A model generated the notes under the pieces. That model was not told where the DNA came from, did not search any database, and saw only the letters and a program-made list of their open reading frames with translations. 64,000 bases of DNA. Source: an uncultured Acetobacteroides sp. (GTDB taxonomy: Bacteria; Bacteroidota; Bacteroidia; Bacteroidales; ZOR0009). The stretch is taken from contig NZ_OY782755.1 in assembly GCF_963678165.1 (NCBI RefSeq), positions 434,001-498,000 on the forward strand. The letters run 5' to 3'. Below, in pieces: positions 1-9,022 of this stretch (within the stretch, counting starts at the first letter, position 1; each line of letters starts with the position of its first letter). A program made the translations under genes and the position numbers.

Positions 1-1015
1 TATCCAGTAGCGCATTGATGTAGTAGCCGTCTGCTTGGTTGGCTGCGCTGGTGCATAGCTTGCCAGCTGCCGCGTACTTCTTTAGCGCAATGGATGAGGG
101 ATTGGTCTGCTGCAGCTTTCTAACGGTTGCCCGGTTTATTTCGGCCATAAGCGTGCCGCAAACCATGCCGTGGGCGATGCTGAAGTGGCTGCCCAGCGGT
201 TGTGCAAACCCGTGGCCAAGTCCAAGTCCTGCATTGGCAAGGGTGATGCCCGATAGCATTGCCGCATACGATAGCGCTGTTCTTGCCTTTAGGTCGTCGC
301 CGTGGCTAACGGCTGTTTCTATAGCTCCGATGAGGTGCGTCATCCCCTCGTAGGCCAGCATGTCGGTTAGAGGCGATGCTGCAGTGGAGAGGTACGACTC
401 GAGCAGCTGCGCAAAGGCATCCATGCCCGAGGCTGCCGTGGTTTGGGGCGGGCAGCCAAGCGTGAGCGTCGGGTCGACAATGGCAATGTCGGGGGTAAAG
501 TTCTCGTGGCGTAGCGACTTCTTGTATCCGTCGTGCCCAGGTTTGGTGAGTACTGCATTCTTGGTTACCTCGCTGCCTGTTCCAGCGGTGGTAGGCATGG
601 CGATAAAGGGTACCTTTTGCCCGCTGTGCGCTTTTGTTCCAACATCCTCTAGATAGTGTTCAACTTTATCGGCCGAGGGCAGCATGGCCGATACTGCCTT
701 GCCTGCATCGATAACGCTACCGCCACCAATGGCGATTACCACCTCGGGAGTATGGGAGGCAAATAGCCCTACCGCTTGGTTCACCATCTCGGGCGATGGC
801 TCGCCAGTAACGCTATACTCTAGAATAATTACCCCTCTGCCGTGGAGCATGTCGAGCGTGGCTTGGTAGCTGGGCGTTTGCTTAAACGACTTGCTGCCGG
901 TAATCAAAACGATATGGCTGCAACCATCGAGTAGCGGTGTGCTCTTTAGCTGGTACAGGCTGTTGGCGCCAAAGATAATCTTTGGAAGAGCGCTGAGGGG
1001 AAACGAAGGAATCAT
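1..1015 (-). CDS. Iron-type alcohol dehydrogenase family protein (partial, C-terminus outside window)
   Basis: NAD(P)-dependent oxidoreductase of the group III (iron-containing) alcohol dehydrogenase fold; cytosolic. The frame begins MIPSFPLSALPKIIFGANSL and stays open to the window edge, so at least 338 residues are present and the C-terminus is missing. Visible motifs are the nucleotide-binding AIGGGSVIDAGKAV, then MPTTAGTGSEVTKNAV, ASGMDAFAQLLESY, and GHGFAQPLGSHFSIAHGMVCG. In classic members the metal is held by D-x3-H, H and H. Here the Asp of GMDAF and the last His are kept, but the D-x3-H His is Gln and the AHPLG His is Gln. This suggests a subfamily with altered or no metal, so the substrate cannot be named. 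It lies downstream of the GH2 gene but is separated from it by a strong terminator. Confidence 0.85.
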   Translation of the reverse strand, partial: MIPSFPLSALPKIIFGANSLYQLKSTPLLDGCSHIVLITGSKSFKQTPSYQATLDMLHGRGVIILEYSVTGEPSPEMVNQAVGLFASHTPEVVIAIGGGSVIDAGKAVSAMLPSADKVEHYLEDVGTKAHSGQKVPFIAMPTTAGTGSEVTKNAVLTKPGHDGYKKSLRHENFTPDIAIVDPTLTLGCPPQTTAASGMDAFAQLLESYLSTAASPLTDMLAYEGMTHLIGAIETAVSHGDDLKARTALSYAAMLSGITLANAGLGLGHGFAQPLGSHFSIAHGMVCGTLMAEINRATVRKLQQTNPSSIALKKYAAAGKLCTSAANQADGYYINALLD

Positions 1016-1045
1016 ATATGCCTGAATGAAACGGATGGCAAGGTA

Positions 1046-1080
1046 ACAAAAAAGGCCGTCTAGTGCTACCTAGACGGCCT
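1046..1080 (-). terminator. Rho-independent terminator after the GH2 gene
   Basis: An 11-base-pair perfect stem (1053-1063 with 1070-1080) with a 6-base loop is followed on the minus strand by a run of T (complement of the A run 1047-1053). It lies 22 bases past the GH2 stop codon and just ahead of the alcohol dehydrogenase start. Confidence 0.9.
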
Positions 1081-1101
1081 CTTCCACAAACTCAGAACAA
1101 C

Positions 1102-3516
1102 TTACTTAACTAACGCTATCTCCACCTCTGCCGACTGAAGCAGGGGCGAAGAAACCTTAATCTTTACTTTACCTTCGGATAGTGCTTGGATATATCCTAG
1201 TAGCTTACCGTTTAAGCATCGTTGCTTATTGTCGCGGTAGTTATCGTTAACATCGTTGGATCCGCTTTCGAGGCCTAGCAGTCGGGCAGGACCTTCAACT
1301 TGGCAGGTAACCTCGTTGTCGGCAAGTACCACTGGAAGCCCTTGCTTATCTACAACCTGAATGAATAGGTGTGCTAGGGCATACTCTCCCTTAAGGGTTG
1401 TCTTGTCGATGCTAACCTTTATGGCGTAAGGGGTGCCACTCGATTGAATCTTGGTTGTAGCCGAAGCCTTAGCATTGTTGTAGCCTACGGCCTCTAACGT
1501 ACCTGGTTGGTATGGTATATCCCAATAAACGATTCCTGTTTTATCGTCGAATGCTTTGCGGGCGCCAACAGTTTTGCCGTTGAGCTTAAGCTCTACCTCC
1601 TTGCAGTTGGTATAGGCCACCACGCGGATGGTTTCGCCCTTCTCGTAGTTCCAAACGGCAGGGGCATCAGTCGAAAGGTAGTTCGACTTGCCATCGGTCT
1701 TGTAGGTGCCAATGTAAACGGTTGGCGAGGTATACCAAAGCGACTTACGGAAGTATCCGCGAGGCTTGATGTTGCCCGACATGTCGATCATCCCTGAGTT
1801 GAAGCCGCGAGATGGCCAAGCGTTAGATTCGCCAAGGTAGTCGAAGCCGGTCCAGATGAACTGGCCAAAGATGAATTCGTTGTCGCGAACCGACTTCCAA
1901 GCCTCGAAGTCGTGGCGGGTTTCGCTACCAAAAATCACCCTGTCGGGATAGGTGGCATGATCCTGCTTGTAGCGGTATTCGGTGTAGTTGTAGCCTACAA
2001 TGTCGAGGGTACCGGGGTAGGTGGTTTCGTTAGACATAACGGCACCTGCCATTGCTCCAGTTGTAGGGCGCGATGTATCGTACTTCTTAACCTCGGTTAC
2101 CAGCTCCTTGGCGATATCGCCTATGCGCTCGGCACGGGGTAGGTCGGTTCTGTAGCCATGCTCTTGTGGCTGACCGATGCTCTCCTTGTTAAGGATGGGG
2201 TGCGAGTATGGGTCGTTGGGGTAGTCAACCTCGTTGCCAATGCTCCACATGATGATGGATGGGTGGTTGCGGTCGCGTTGAATCATATCGGCCAAATCGC
2301 GCTTACCCCATTCGTAGAAGAACTTGTATGAACCCTGATAGCCTGGGGTTCCCTCGTTCCATCCGGTTAGCCATTTCTTTTTTGGATATTCCCACTCGTC
2401 GAATGCCTCGTCCATTACAAGTAAACCTAGCTCATCGCAAAGATCGTACACGCAAGTAGCCTGTGGATTATGGCTTAGGCGGATGGCGTTACAGCCAATC
2501 TCCTTAAGCTGCTTTAGGCGGCGCTCCCATACCTCGCGGGGTACTGCTGCTCCAAGGCAACCGCCATCGTGGTGGAGGCAAACACCCTTAACCTTCATCC
2601 ACTCGCCATTTAGGGCAAAGCCCTTGTTGGGGTCGTAGGTTAGCGAGCGAATACCAACACGGGTTTGGGTGGCATCAATTATCTTATCATCCTTGTAAAT
2701 GGTCGTCTTCAATGTATAGAGGTTGGGTGACTTTAGGCTCCAAAGGGCAGGATTGGCAACTACAAGCTGCTGTTCCACGTCCTTATTTCCGTTTGCGCTA
2801 ACATCCGATGTGGTGTTTGCTATCTCTAGCTTCTTTCCATCGGGAGCAAAGAGTTCCTGAACAACCTTAACCGAGCAGTTTTGGGCTTCGGTATTGTTGA
2901 TGTTGGTATTTACCGTTACGGTTGCCTTGCCGTTTTGTACGTCGGCCTTGTAGTGTACGCCCCATTGGTTGATGTGTACGGGATTGGCGTATACAAGGTA
3001 AACGTCGCGGTAGATGCCCGATCCGGTGTACCAACGCGAGTCGGCATCCTCGGTGTGGTTAACCTTTACGGCAACCACGTTGCGTCCGCCAAAGTTAACG
3101 TAGGGGGTTAGGTCGTACATAAACGAGATGTAGCCGTTGGGGCGTTTCCCAAGCCACTTACCGTTGATGTAAACCTCGCTGTTGTTGTAAACACCCTCGA
3201 AGTAGATGTATACCTTGCTCCCTTTTTTATCGGCAGCAATATTTAAATCCTTACGGTACCATCCAATACCACCTGGTAGGTAGCCCGTGCAGCTGGCATA
3301 CTTGGGGCTTGCCGTCTGCTCTACGCTCCAGTCGTGGGGTAGGTCTACCGATCTCCACTTCGAATGGTCGAGGTACTCCACCTCCCCAAATCGAATATCT
3401 CCAAGGTTGAATTTCCAGCTGGCATTAATCAGCTCCTTACTGCCAAAACCTTGACCAAATGTGCTGGCTGCCATCAAAAAAAGAATGATGTACAGCGCAA
3501 ATGACTTCTTCTTCAT
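1102..3516 (-). CDS. Secreted glycoside hydrolase family 2 protein (beta-galactosidase type)
   Basis: Retaining exo-glycosidase of family GH2, probably acting on beta-galactosides or related (alpha-L-arabinopyranosyl) side chains in the periplasm. I place the start at 3516 (MKKKSFALYIILFLMAAS...), giving 804 residues with a signal peptide; the longer frame to 3570 would run into the promoter. Domains in order: jelly-roll sugar-binding domain (about 25-180), Ig-like domain (about 185-290), TIM barrel (about 295-590), then C-terminal beta domains of the DUF4982/Ig type. Acid/base is Glu429 in WSIGNEVDYP and nucleophile Glu532 in FGSETRHDF. It follows the GH127/GH146 operon but has its own promoter and terminators. 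True substrate is not certain; GH2 also holds beta-glucuronidases and mannosidases. Confidence 0.9.
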   Translation of the reverse strand: MKKKSFALYIILFLMAASTFGQGFGSKELINASWKFNLGDIRFGEVEYLDHSKWRSVDLPHDWSVEQTASPKYASCTGYLPGGIGWYRKDLNIAADKKGSKVYIYFEGVYNNSEVYINGKWLGKRPNGYISFMYDLTPYVNFGGRNVVAVKVNHTEDADSRWYTGSGIYRDVYLVYANPVHINQWGVHYKADVQNGKATVTVNTNINNTEAQNCSVKVVQELFAPDGKKLEIANTTSDVSANGNKDVEQQLVVANPALWSLKSPNLYTLKTTIYKDDKIIDATQTRVGIRSLTYDPNKGFALNGEWMKVKGVCLHHDGGCLGAAVPREVWERRLKQLKEIGCNAIRLSHNPQATCVYDLCDELGLLVMDEAFDEWEYPKKKWLTGWNEGTPGYQGSYKFFYEWGKRDLADMIQRDRNHPSIIMWSIGNEVDYPNDPYSHPILNKESIGQPQEHGYRTDLPRAERIGDIAKELVTEVKKYDTSRPTTGAMAGAVMSNETTYPGTLDIVGYNYTEYRYKQDHATYPDRVIFGSETRHDFEAWKSVRDNEFIFGQFIWTGFDYLGESNAWPSRGFNSGMIDMSGNIKPRGYFRKSLWYTSPTVYIGTYKTDGKSNYLSTDAPAVWNYEKGETIRVVAYTNCKEVELKLNGKTVGARKAFDDKTGIVYWDIPYQPGTLEAVGYNNAKASATTKIQSSGTPYAIKVSIDKTTLKGEYALAHLFIQVVDKQGLPVVLADNEVTCQVEGPARLLGLESGSNDVNDNYRDNKQRCLNGKLLGYIQALSEGKVKIKVSSPLLQSAEVEIALVK

Positions 3517-3567
3517 ATAATAACTCCACTTATAATTCTCGATGCTTTTGTCCTTATTATGGAAGTT

Positions 3568-3618
3568 CAAAAGTACATTTAGAGTTCACTTTGATGGGTG
3601 GAAAATCATTCAAAAGAG
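3568..3618 (-). promoter_or_regulatory. GH2 promoter with upstream element shared with the GH146 operon
   Basis: A Bacteroidetes -7 box TACTTTTG lies at 3575-3568 (minus strand), 52 bases before the GH2 start. Upstream, at 3596-3618 (plus-strand reading GGGTGGAAAATCAT then TCAAAAGAG), is a sequence nearly identical to one ahead of the GH146 gene (8637-8658). The pair looks like a binding site for one regulator, for instance a hybrid two-component sensor, but no such regulator gene is in the window. Confidence 0.55.
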
Positions 3619-3655
3619 TAGCAGAAAAAATGCTGGTAGCTAAAAAATGGAAGGG

Positions 3656-3701
3656 AAAAAGCAAAGGTCCGGTAGAAACTATAATACTACCAGACCTTTG
3701 C
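3656..3701 (-). terminator. Terminator after the GH127 gene
   Basis: Inverted repeat 3661-3675 with 3687-3701 (15 pairs, one G.T), followed on the minus strand by five T. It ends the GH146-GH127 operon and insulates the GH2 promoter. Confidence 0.88.
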
Positions 3702-3736
3702 TTCAAACAAAATAAACTTGATCAGCTACATCTTGC

Positions 3737-6133
3737 TTACTGTACTGACCATTCAATAATACCACCAGAAAATTCCTTCTGCATGGTAGCGCTCAGGCGT
3801 AGTGCTGTGGTGGTTACTTTGGCAAAATCAACCTTGTTGTAGGTATCCTTCTGGGTGCCGTAGCTTGTTGGTGCTGCTACATCCTTCCAGGTGTTGTCGC
3901 TGTCGAGGTACTGCAGCTTCCATGAGGCGGGAATACGGCAGCCGCCCCAAGGGCTATCGTCGAACCAGTATACCTTGCTTGACGATACCTCGTAGGGTTT
4001 GTCGAAAGTGTACTGCACCCACTGTGTGGTGTCTTTCATAGGCCACCAGTGGTAGTAGAGCACGTCGTGGTCGTTGGAGTTCTTAGGCTCGGCCTGATCG
4101 TTGAGGGCAACCAGCGTTTTGGTGATGTGCGATGCGCTGATGGTGCTTCTGTTGGCAATGGTTGGTGCTGCTAGCGGGCGCGATGCGCTGGCGCTGGTTG
4201 CCTGCCATACGGCCATTTCGCCAGCACCGCGGTTGGCCCAAGCGTAGTAGGGGATGGCCGTAAAGCTGGTACTCTTTTCCTCGAACGAGTTCTCGGTTGT
4301 ACGCTTTAAGCTCTTGGCTTTACCTGTAACCTCCATAATGCCGCTCAGCTTTTGGGTGTCGAACTTTGTGCTTAGCGGAGCGGTAGTGTCGAGCACAAGA
4401 TTTAGTACGTGACCATCCTGGGAATCGGGCCATTCGGCGCAGTACACAATAGGGCCACGCTGCAGGGCAACCTTGCCTTTGTCGGCGGCCACGCTATCGT
4501 TGGCGGCAATCTGGCGGACGGACATGGGGAGGTCGAGGCTAACCTGATCGCCCTTTTTCCAGCTGCGCGCGATAACTGCATAACCGTTCTGCATGGTATA
4601 CTTGGCTGCCTTGCCATTTACTTTAAGCACAAATGGGGTAGCATCTGTAGTGGTGTAGCGGTAGAGGCTACCAGGTGTTGGACGGTTTTGCGCCCATCCC
4701 GGTATACGGATGGCCATCTCGAAGGCTCCCGTACTGGACGGATTTACCGTAATGGCAACGCTGCCCTCCCAAGGGTAGTTGGTCTTTTGCAGCACGGTTA
4801 CCTTCTTGCTGTTGATGGAGAGGTTGGCCGTGCTGTTGATGAAGAGGTTTACGTAAAGTCGGCTGCCATTCTTGGCATACATATATCCAGGGATAGATGG
4901 AATAAAGCGGCAAATGTTGCTGGGGCAGCAGGCGCATCCAAACCACTCGCTACGCTGATGCTGGCCCAGTGACTCGAGGGGGTTGGGGTAGAAGAAGTGG
5001 TCGCCGCTGAGCGATATCCCCGATATCACGCCGTTGTAGAGCGTGCGTTCGAGCACGTCGTAGTACTTCGCCTCGCCGTGGAGAAGGAATAGGCGGTAGT
5101 TCCAGTACACGTTGCCAATGGCGGCGCAGGTTTCGTTGTAGGCCGACATGTTAGGCAGATCGTAGGCGGGGCCAAAGCCTTCGTTGCTGGATTTTGATCC
5201 AATGCCTCCGGTGATGTAGTACTTATGGCTGATAACGTCGTTCCATATTGCGTCGATGGCATGGAGGTAGGCCTTGTCGCCTGTAATGGCAGCAATATCG
5301 GCCATGCCCGAGTACATGTAGGTGGCGCGTACGGCATGTCCCACCGCCTCGGTTTGGTCAACCACCTTCTTGTTATCCTGGCTGTAGTCGCTTCCTTTGC
5401 CGCGACAGTCGAGGAAGAACTTAGCCAGATCGAGGTATTGCTTCTTGCCGGTAACACGGTACATCTTTACTAGTCCCATCTCCACAATCTGGTGGCCGGG
5501 AGCATCACTGCGCCTACCCGGACCAAAAACGCTGCAGAGCAGATCGGCATTCTTGGTGGCGATGTCGAGCAGCGAACGCTTGCCGGTGGCAAGGTAGTGG
5601 GCCGAGGCAGCCTCGTAGAGGTGCCCACAGTTGTACAGCTCGTGGCTTAGTTCCGACTCTTTCTCCCAGCGCTTCTTCCCCGACCATTCGTGTGGATGCT
5701 CTGGGTCGATGGTGCGCGTGGTGTAGAGGTAGCCGTCGGGTTCCTGCGCCTTGCCGATGTAGTAGATGAGCGTATCGACCTTTGCCTCTAGCGCCTTGTC
5801 GGGGGAGGTTTGCAGCGAGTAGCTGGCTCCCTCTATAATCTTGTAGATGTCGGTATCGTCGAACGGGAACTGGGTACAGAACTTGCCCTGCTTTAGCTTG
5901 CCGGCAAAGAGGAAGTTGTCCACACGCCCGGTCTTGTAGCACTGCTCTAGGGCAATGGGGATGGTAACATCGTGGTTCTGCTTGATGCGTGGCGCCCAGA
6001 AGCCATCGTTTACCCGAACGTCGGTAAACGGAATGGGCTGTATGGGGTAGTCGCCCTTGCCTTGCGCCATAAGGTCGGGTGCTGTTAGCATAAGGCCTAG
6101 TAGCGTACTCGAGAATATAAGCTTAGCTGACAT
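3737..6133 (-). CDS. Secreted GH127 beta-L-arabinofuranosidase
   Basis: Removes beta-L-arabinofuranose from plant glycans or glycopeptides in the periplasm. 798 residues with an N-terminal signal peptide ending near LMAQ. The (alpha/alpha)6 catalytic domain (about 30-550) shows the family's cysteine-glycosidase site: Glu318 (NEGFGP), Glu334 and Cys336 (YNETC), and Cys400/Cys402/Cys403 (GCACCPSN). By analogy to the Bifidobacterium enzyme HypBA1, the Cys402-Cys403 pair with Glu334 and Cys336 corresponds to the zinc-thiolate site with the nucleophilic Cys. A C-terminal galactose-binding-like domain (about 660-798) is an addition to the basic family length. It starts 40 bases after the GH146 gene ends, so the two form an operon directed at L-arabinofuranosides. 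Confidence 0.9.
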   Translation of the reverse strand: MSAKLIFSSTLLGLMLTAPDLMAQGKGDYPIQPIPFTDVRVNDGFWAPRIKQNHDVTIPIALEQCYKTGRVDNFLFAGKLKQGKFCTQFPFDDTDIYKIIEGASYSLQTSPDKALEAKVDTLIYYIGKAQEPDGYLYTTRTIDPEHPHEWSGKKRWEKESELSHELYNCGHLYEAASAHYLATGKRSLLDIATKNADLLCSVFGPGRRSDAPGHQIVEMGLVKMYRVTGKKQYLDLAKFFLDCRGKGSDYSQDNKKVVDQTEAVGHAVRATYMYSGMADIAAITGDKAYLHAIDAIWNDVISHKYYITGGIGSKSSNEGFGPAYDLPNMSAYNETCAAIGNVYWNYRLFLLHGEAKYYDVLERTLYNGVISGISLSGDHFFYPNPLESLGQHQRSEWFGCACCPSNICRFIPSIPGYMYAKNGSRLYVNLFINSTANLSINSKKVTVLQKTNYPWEGSVAITVNPSSTGAFEMAIRIPGWAQNRPTPGSLYRYTTTDATPFVLKVNGKAAKYTMQNGYAVIARSWKKGDQVSLDLPMSVRQIAANDSVAADKGKVALQRGPIVYCAEWPDSQDGHVLNLVLDTTAPLSTKFDTQKLSGIMEVTGKAKSLKRTTENSFEEKSTSFTAIPYYAWANRGAGEMAVWQATSASASRPLAAPTIANRSTISASHITKTLVALNDQAEPKNSNDHDVLYYHWWPMKDTTQWVQYTFDKPYEVSSSKVYWFDDSPWGGCRIPASWKLQYLDSDNTWKDVAAPTSYGTQKDTYNKVDFAKVTTTALRLSATMQKEFSGGIIEWSVQ

Positions 6134-6172
6134 TGGTTATTCTTTTAAATTATTGCATCTGACTTTTTTCCT

Positions 6173-8491
6173 CTACTTCAAAATTCGTAGCCCGTAAATA
6201 CCGTTCATCCATCCGGTGCTGTTGGCCTTAAAGAGCACGGTAACCTTATCGGCAACGCCGGTGTACTCGTGGGGAATGGGGATGATGACATCGAAAAACT
6301 CGTTAGGCTTCTTCTCGTAGTCGATATTTTCTAGCTTCCTTCCGTTGATGTAGATGTCGAAGTTGCGCTTGCCATCGTTGCCCCACAGGGTAAGGAAGAG
6401 GTTAACGGCTCTGGTAGGATCAACCTTTACCTCGAAGTTCATCGAGCCACCATCGTGGGTGTTGCGGTACTTGCGGCCGTTAAAGACATCGGTTTCGGAG
6501 AGGTATCCCTCGAAGTTATGGTCGTGCTCCGACTGGGGTTCGCCCAAGCCAACATAGTCGATGGTGCGGCTTTCGAGCTCCGCCTGACGCTGCTTGGCGG
6601 CGGCATACTCCTGCTTCTTAGTTTGCCAGTCGGCATCCGAGAAGATATCCCAGTAAACCGTTCCCTGCTGGTCGTACACCTTGTAGAAGGGGATCAGCTG
6701 AACATCGTTTGGCTGACCTACACCAGCGGTTTTAAAGGTGAGCGGGCTGCCGTTAACAGGCTTTACCCATTGGTTGATGTCTTTCCCTTCGGCAATCAGC
6801 ACAGGAACACCGAAGGCTGGATCAATAGGTTTCTTCCCCAGCTCGCCGCAGAGCACCACTGGTCCGTAGAGTATGGCCACCTTCTTGGAGTTGTCGGGCA
6901 TTGGCTCGGTGTGTAGGCTCATGTTGAACCCAACCTCCAGCTTATCGCCGTTGCTCCACTTGCGGTTAATAGTAGCGTAGGTGCCTGGGGCTGCCTTAAC
7001 GGAAAGGGGCTTCCCGTTAAGCTTTATTGAGATGCCGCCCTTCGACCACTCTGGGCAACGGATGTACAGCGGCATGCTTACCGCCTTTTGTGCTGCGAAG
7101 GTTAGCGTGGTTGAGGGTTGCTCGGGGTAGTTGGTGGTTTGGGTTATCCTCAACCCCCTTTCAGCCCAGCTCAGCTCCGATGCTATAAACAGGTTAACGT
7201 ACAGTCCCCCATCCGCAGCTTTGTAGTAGATGGCCTCTCCGTACTTGGCGTGGTTCTCGAAGCCCGTGCCCACGCAGCACCAGAAGGAGTTGAACTTTTC
7301 GCTAAATGCCTTCTTGCCTCCAGGACGAAGGGTTACGTAGTAGCACACGTTGCCATCTTCGGGGTTTTGCGAGGCGAGGATATGGTTGTAGAGGCCGCGC
7401 TCGTAGTAGTCGGCCAACCTAACGCTTGGCTCTAGGCAGAAGAGGTGGCGGGTGAGCTTAAGCATGTTGTAGGTGTTGCAGGTCTCGGTGGAGTAGTCGC
7501 TGAGCCTGCTCGATAGCTTGCCGGCTGGGCCAAACGCTTCGCCGTCGCTGTTGCCCCCGATGGCGTAGGTGTGGTTCTTGAGCACCGTCTGCCAGAAGAA
7601 CTCGGGAATCTGCTTTTCGCGATCGCTCCCGGTTAGCTCGTAGCCGCGTATCTCACCAATAACCTTTGGTATTTGCGTGTTGGCGTGTAGCCCCTCGAGC
7701 TTATCCTGCTGCGCGGCCAGCGGGTCGAGCACCGAATGGTGGTAGAACTTTTCGGCCAGCTGCTTGTAGCGCTCGTCGCTGGTTATGGCGTAGAGGTTGT
7801 ACATCGCCTCGTTCATGCCGCCAAACTCGGTGCGGAGCATCTCCTGCATCTTGGCATCGCTCAGCGGCTGTAGCTTGTTGTAGGCCCAAGAGCCCATCTT
7901 CTTTACCACCTCCAGCGCCTGCTGGTTATTGCCGTAGAGGTACATGTCGATGAGCCCGGCGTACATCTTGTGCAGCGTGTACCAGGGGGCCCATACGGGG
8001 TTGCGGTCTATTACGCGATCGATAAACTTCTCGGGGAAGGCGCTAAGGTAGCCATCGCGGTTGAGCGCCTGCTGGCATTCGGCGAGCCCGGCCACCAGCT
8101 GGTTGCCCTTGTTGAGGTAGGCGGTATCGCCCGTCGAGGCGTACATCATCGAAAGGGCTGAGAGGACGTGCCCCAGCGAGTGGCCGCGGAGCTCGCAGTC
8201 CAGCTCCTCCCATCCGCCGTAGGCCTTGGCCGAGGTCTTTATACCAGCATTAACCCGGTAGTTGTGCAGGAGCCGGCTATTGTCGAGGCTCTTGAGCCAC
8301 TCCTGGTCGAGCAGCATCGCCTTGCGGAAGGGGCCATCGAGCAGCCGGACTTCCGATAGCGGGAAGGCGGAGGCCTTTACGGGCACCACGACTTTAACCT
8401 TCATCCTATCGTCGAACTGGCCGGGGTACTGCCCAAGTGCTGAGGCGGCCAGGCACAGCAGTAGGATTGTTAGGTTGAGTGCTTTTTTCAT
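6173..8491 (-). CDS. Secreted GH146-type beta-L-arabinofuranosidase
   Basis: DUF1680-superfamily enzyme of 772 residues, closest by motif to GH146 (Bacteroides arabinan/pectin loci). The signal peptide is MKKALNLTILLLCLAASALG. Catalytic-site matches are Glu318 (GEAFGP), Glu336 and Cys338 (STETCNTYN), and Cys405-Cys406 (FWCCVGTGFENH), the same zinc-cysteine plan as GH127. The C-terminal part (about 560-772) holds beta-sandwich domains of the DUF4986 kind and one that looks carbohydrate-binding. It is the first gene of an operon with the GH127 gene. Two cysteine-type arabinofuranosidases of different family in one operon suggests attack on differently linked beta-L-arabinofuranose. The exact linkage cannot be read from sequence. 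Confidence 0.88.
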   Translation of the reverse strand: MKKALNLTILLLCLAASALGQYPGQFDDRMKVKVVVPVKASAFPLSEVRLLDGPFRKAMLLDQEWLKSLDNSRLLHNYRVNAGIKTSAKAYGGWEELDCELRGHSLGHVLSALSMMYASTGDTAYLNKGNQLVAGLAECQQALNRDGYLSAFPEKFIDRVIDRNPVWAPWYTLHKMYAGLIDMYLYGNNQQALEVVKKMGSWAYNKLQPLSDAKMQEMLRTEFGGMNEAMYNLYAITSDERYKQLAEKFYHHSVLDPLAAQQDKLEGLHANTQIPKVIGEIRGYELTGSDREKQIPEFFWQTVLKNHTYAIGGNSDGEAFGPAGKLSSRLSDYSTETCNTYNMLKLTRHLFCLEPSVRLADYYERGLYNHILASQNPEDGNVCYYVTLRPGGKKAFSEKFNSFWCCVGTGFENHAKYGEAIYYKAADGGLYVNLFIASELSWAERGLRITQTTNYPEQPSTTLTFAAQKAVSMPLYIRCPEWSKGGISIKLNGKPLSVKAAPGTYATINRKWSNGDKLEVGFNMSLHTEPMPDNSKKVAILYGPVVLCGELGKKPIDPAFGVPVLIAEGKDINQWVKPVNGSPLTFKTAGVGQPNDVQLIPFYKVYDQQGTVYWDIFSDADWQTKKQEYAAAKQRQAELESRTIDYVGLGEPQSEHDHNFEGYLSETDVFNGRKYRNTHDGGSMNFEVKVDPTRAVNLFLTLWGNDGKRNFDIYINGRKLENIDYEKKPNEFFDVIIPIPHEYTGVADKVTVLFKANSTGWMNGIYGLRILK

Positions 8492-8617
8492 CAGAATAAG
8501 TTTTAGGAGCGCCAGCGGGTGCGGGCCCTGCTGGCTACAAAATATCTTTACTTGCCGTAAGCGGAGGGCACTGCTGCTGGCCCGCCATCGGCTAATGCTT
8601 ACGCTTTCAAATGTAGC

Positions 8618-8658
8618 TATGGTTTATATACGGTGGGGGTGAAAAATGTTCAAAAGAG
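8618..8658 (-). promoter_or_regulatory. Promoter and shared operator-like element of the GH146-GH127 operon
   Basis: The -7 box TACATTTG is at 8625-8618 on the minus strand, about 127 bases ahead of the GH146 start. At 8637-8658 (plus reading GGGTGAAAAATGT then TCAAAAGAG) lies the second copy of the element found ahead of the GH2 gene. Element-to-box spacing is 11 bases here and 20 bases at GH2, a difference of about one helical turn. Confidence 0.55.
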
Positions 8659-8660
8659 GG

Positions 8661-8708
8661 GGATAAAAAGGTAGGGGACGAGCCGCAACATCGTGCGGTT
8701 CGTCCCCT
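8661..8708 (-). terminator. Stem-loop with T tract
   Basis: A 15-base-pair stem (8673-8687 with 8694-8708, one mismatch) with a 6-base loop is followed on the minus strand by CCTTTTT. It would end transcripts coming from the HAD gene through the structured repeat. Confidence 0.7.
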
Positions 8709-8734
8709 GCTTATGAAATTCTTTCGGAGCTAGT

Positions 8735-9014
8735 GCTAAGCGTAGCGTCTTCGCTCATAGCCGTCAGGCTAAGGTTTAATCCATAATGTTCGACTCCTTC
8801 GGAGTCGTGGTTTCAGGATGATTCCCCTATCTACAAACCTTTAATGCCTATGGCATTATACTTCCGTTCGAAAAATCCCAGAGGGATTTAAGGTTTGTAG
8901 GTCGAAGCTTGGCAGCCATACCGACCCGATACGGGTCGGACTAGAACATACAATACGGCTAGCAGAATCCTTTTTCTTGGCCTAACGGCTATGGGCGTCT
9001 TCGCTACGCTTAGC
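8735..9014. repeat. 280-base structured element with terminal inverted repeats
   Basis: The ends are inverted copies of each other: GCTAAGCGTAGCG (8735-8747) matches CGCTACGCTTAGC (9002-9014), and CATAGCCGTCAGG (8756-8768) matches CCTAACGGCTATG (8981-8993) with one difference. Inside are hairpins at 8791-8807, 8842-8858, 8873-8889 and 8921-8939. The 8842 and 8873 hairpins are enclosed by a 10-base stem, CTACAAACCT (8831-8840) with AGGTTTGTAG (8891-8900), giving a cloverleaf-like fold. There is no open reading frame. It sits 8 bases past the HAD stop. It may be a miniature mobile element or a REP-like family; no second copy is in the window. Confidence 0.75.
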
Positions 9015-9022
9015 GCGGGTAG

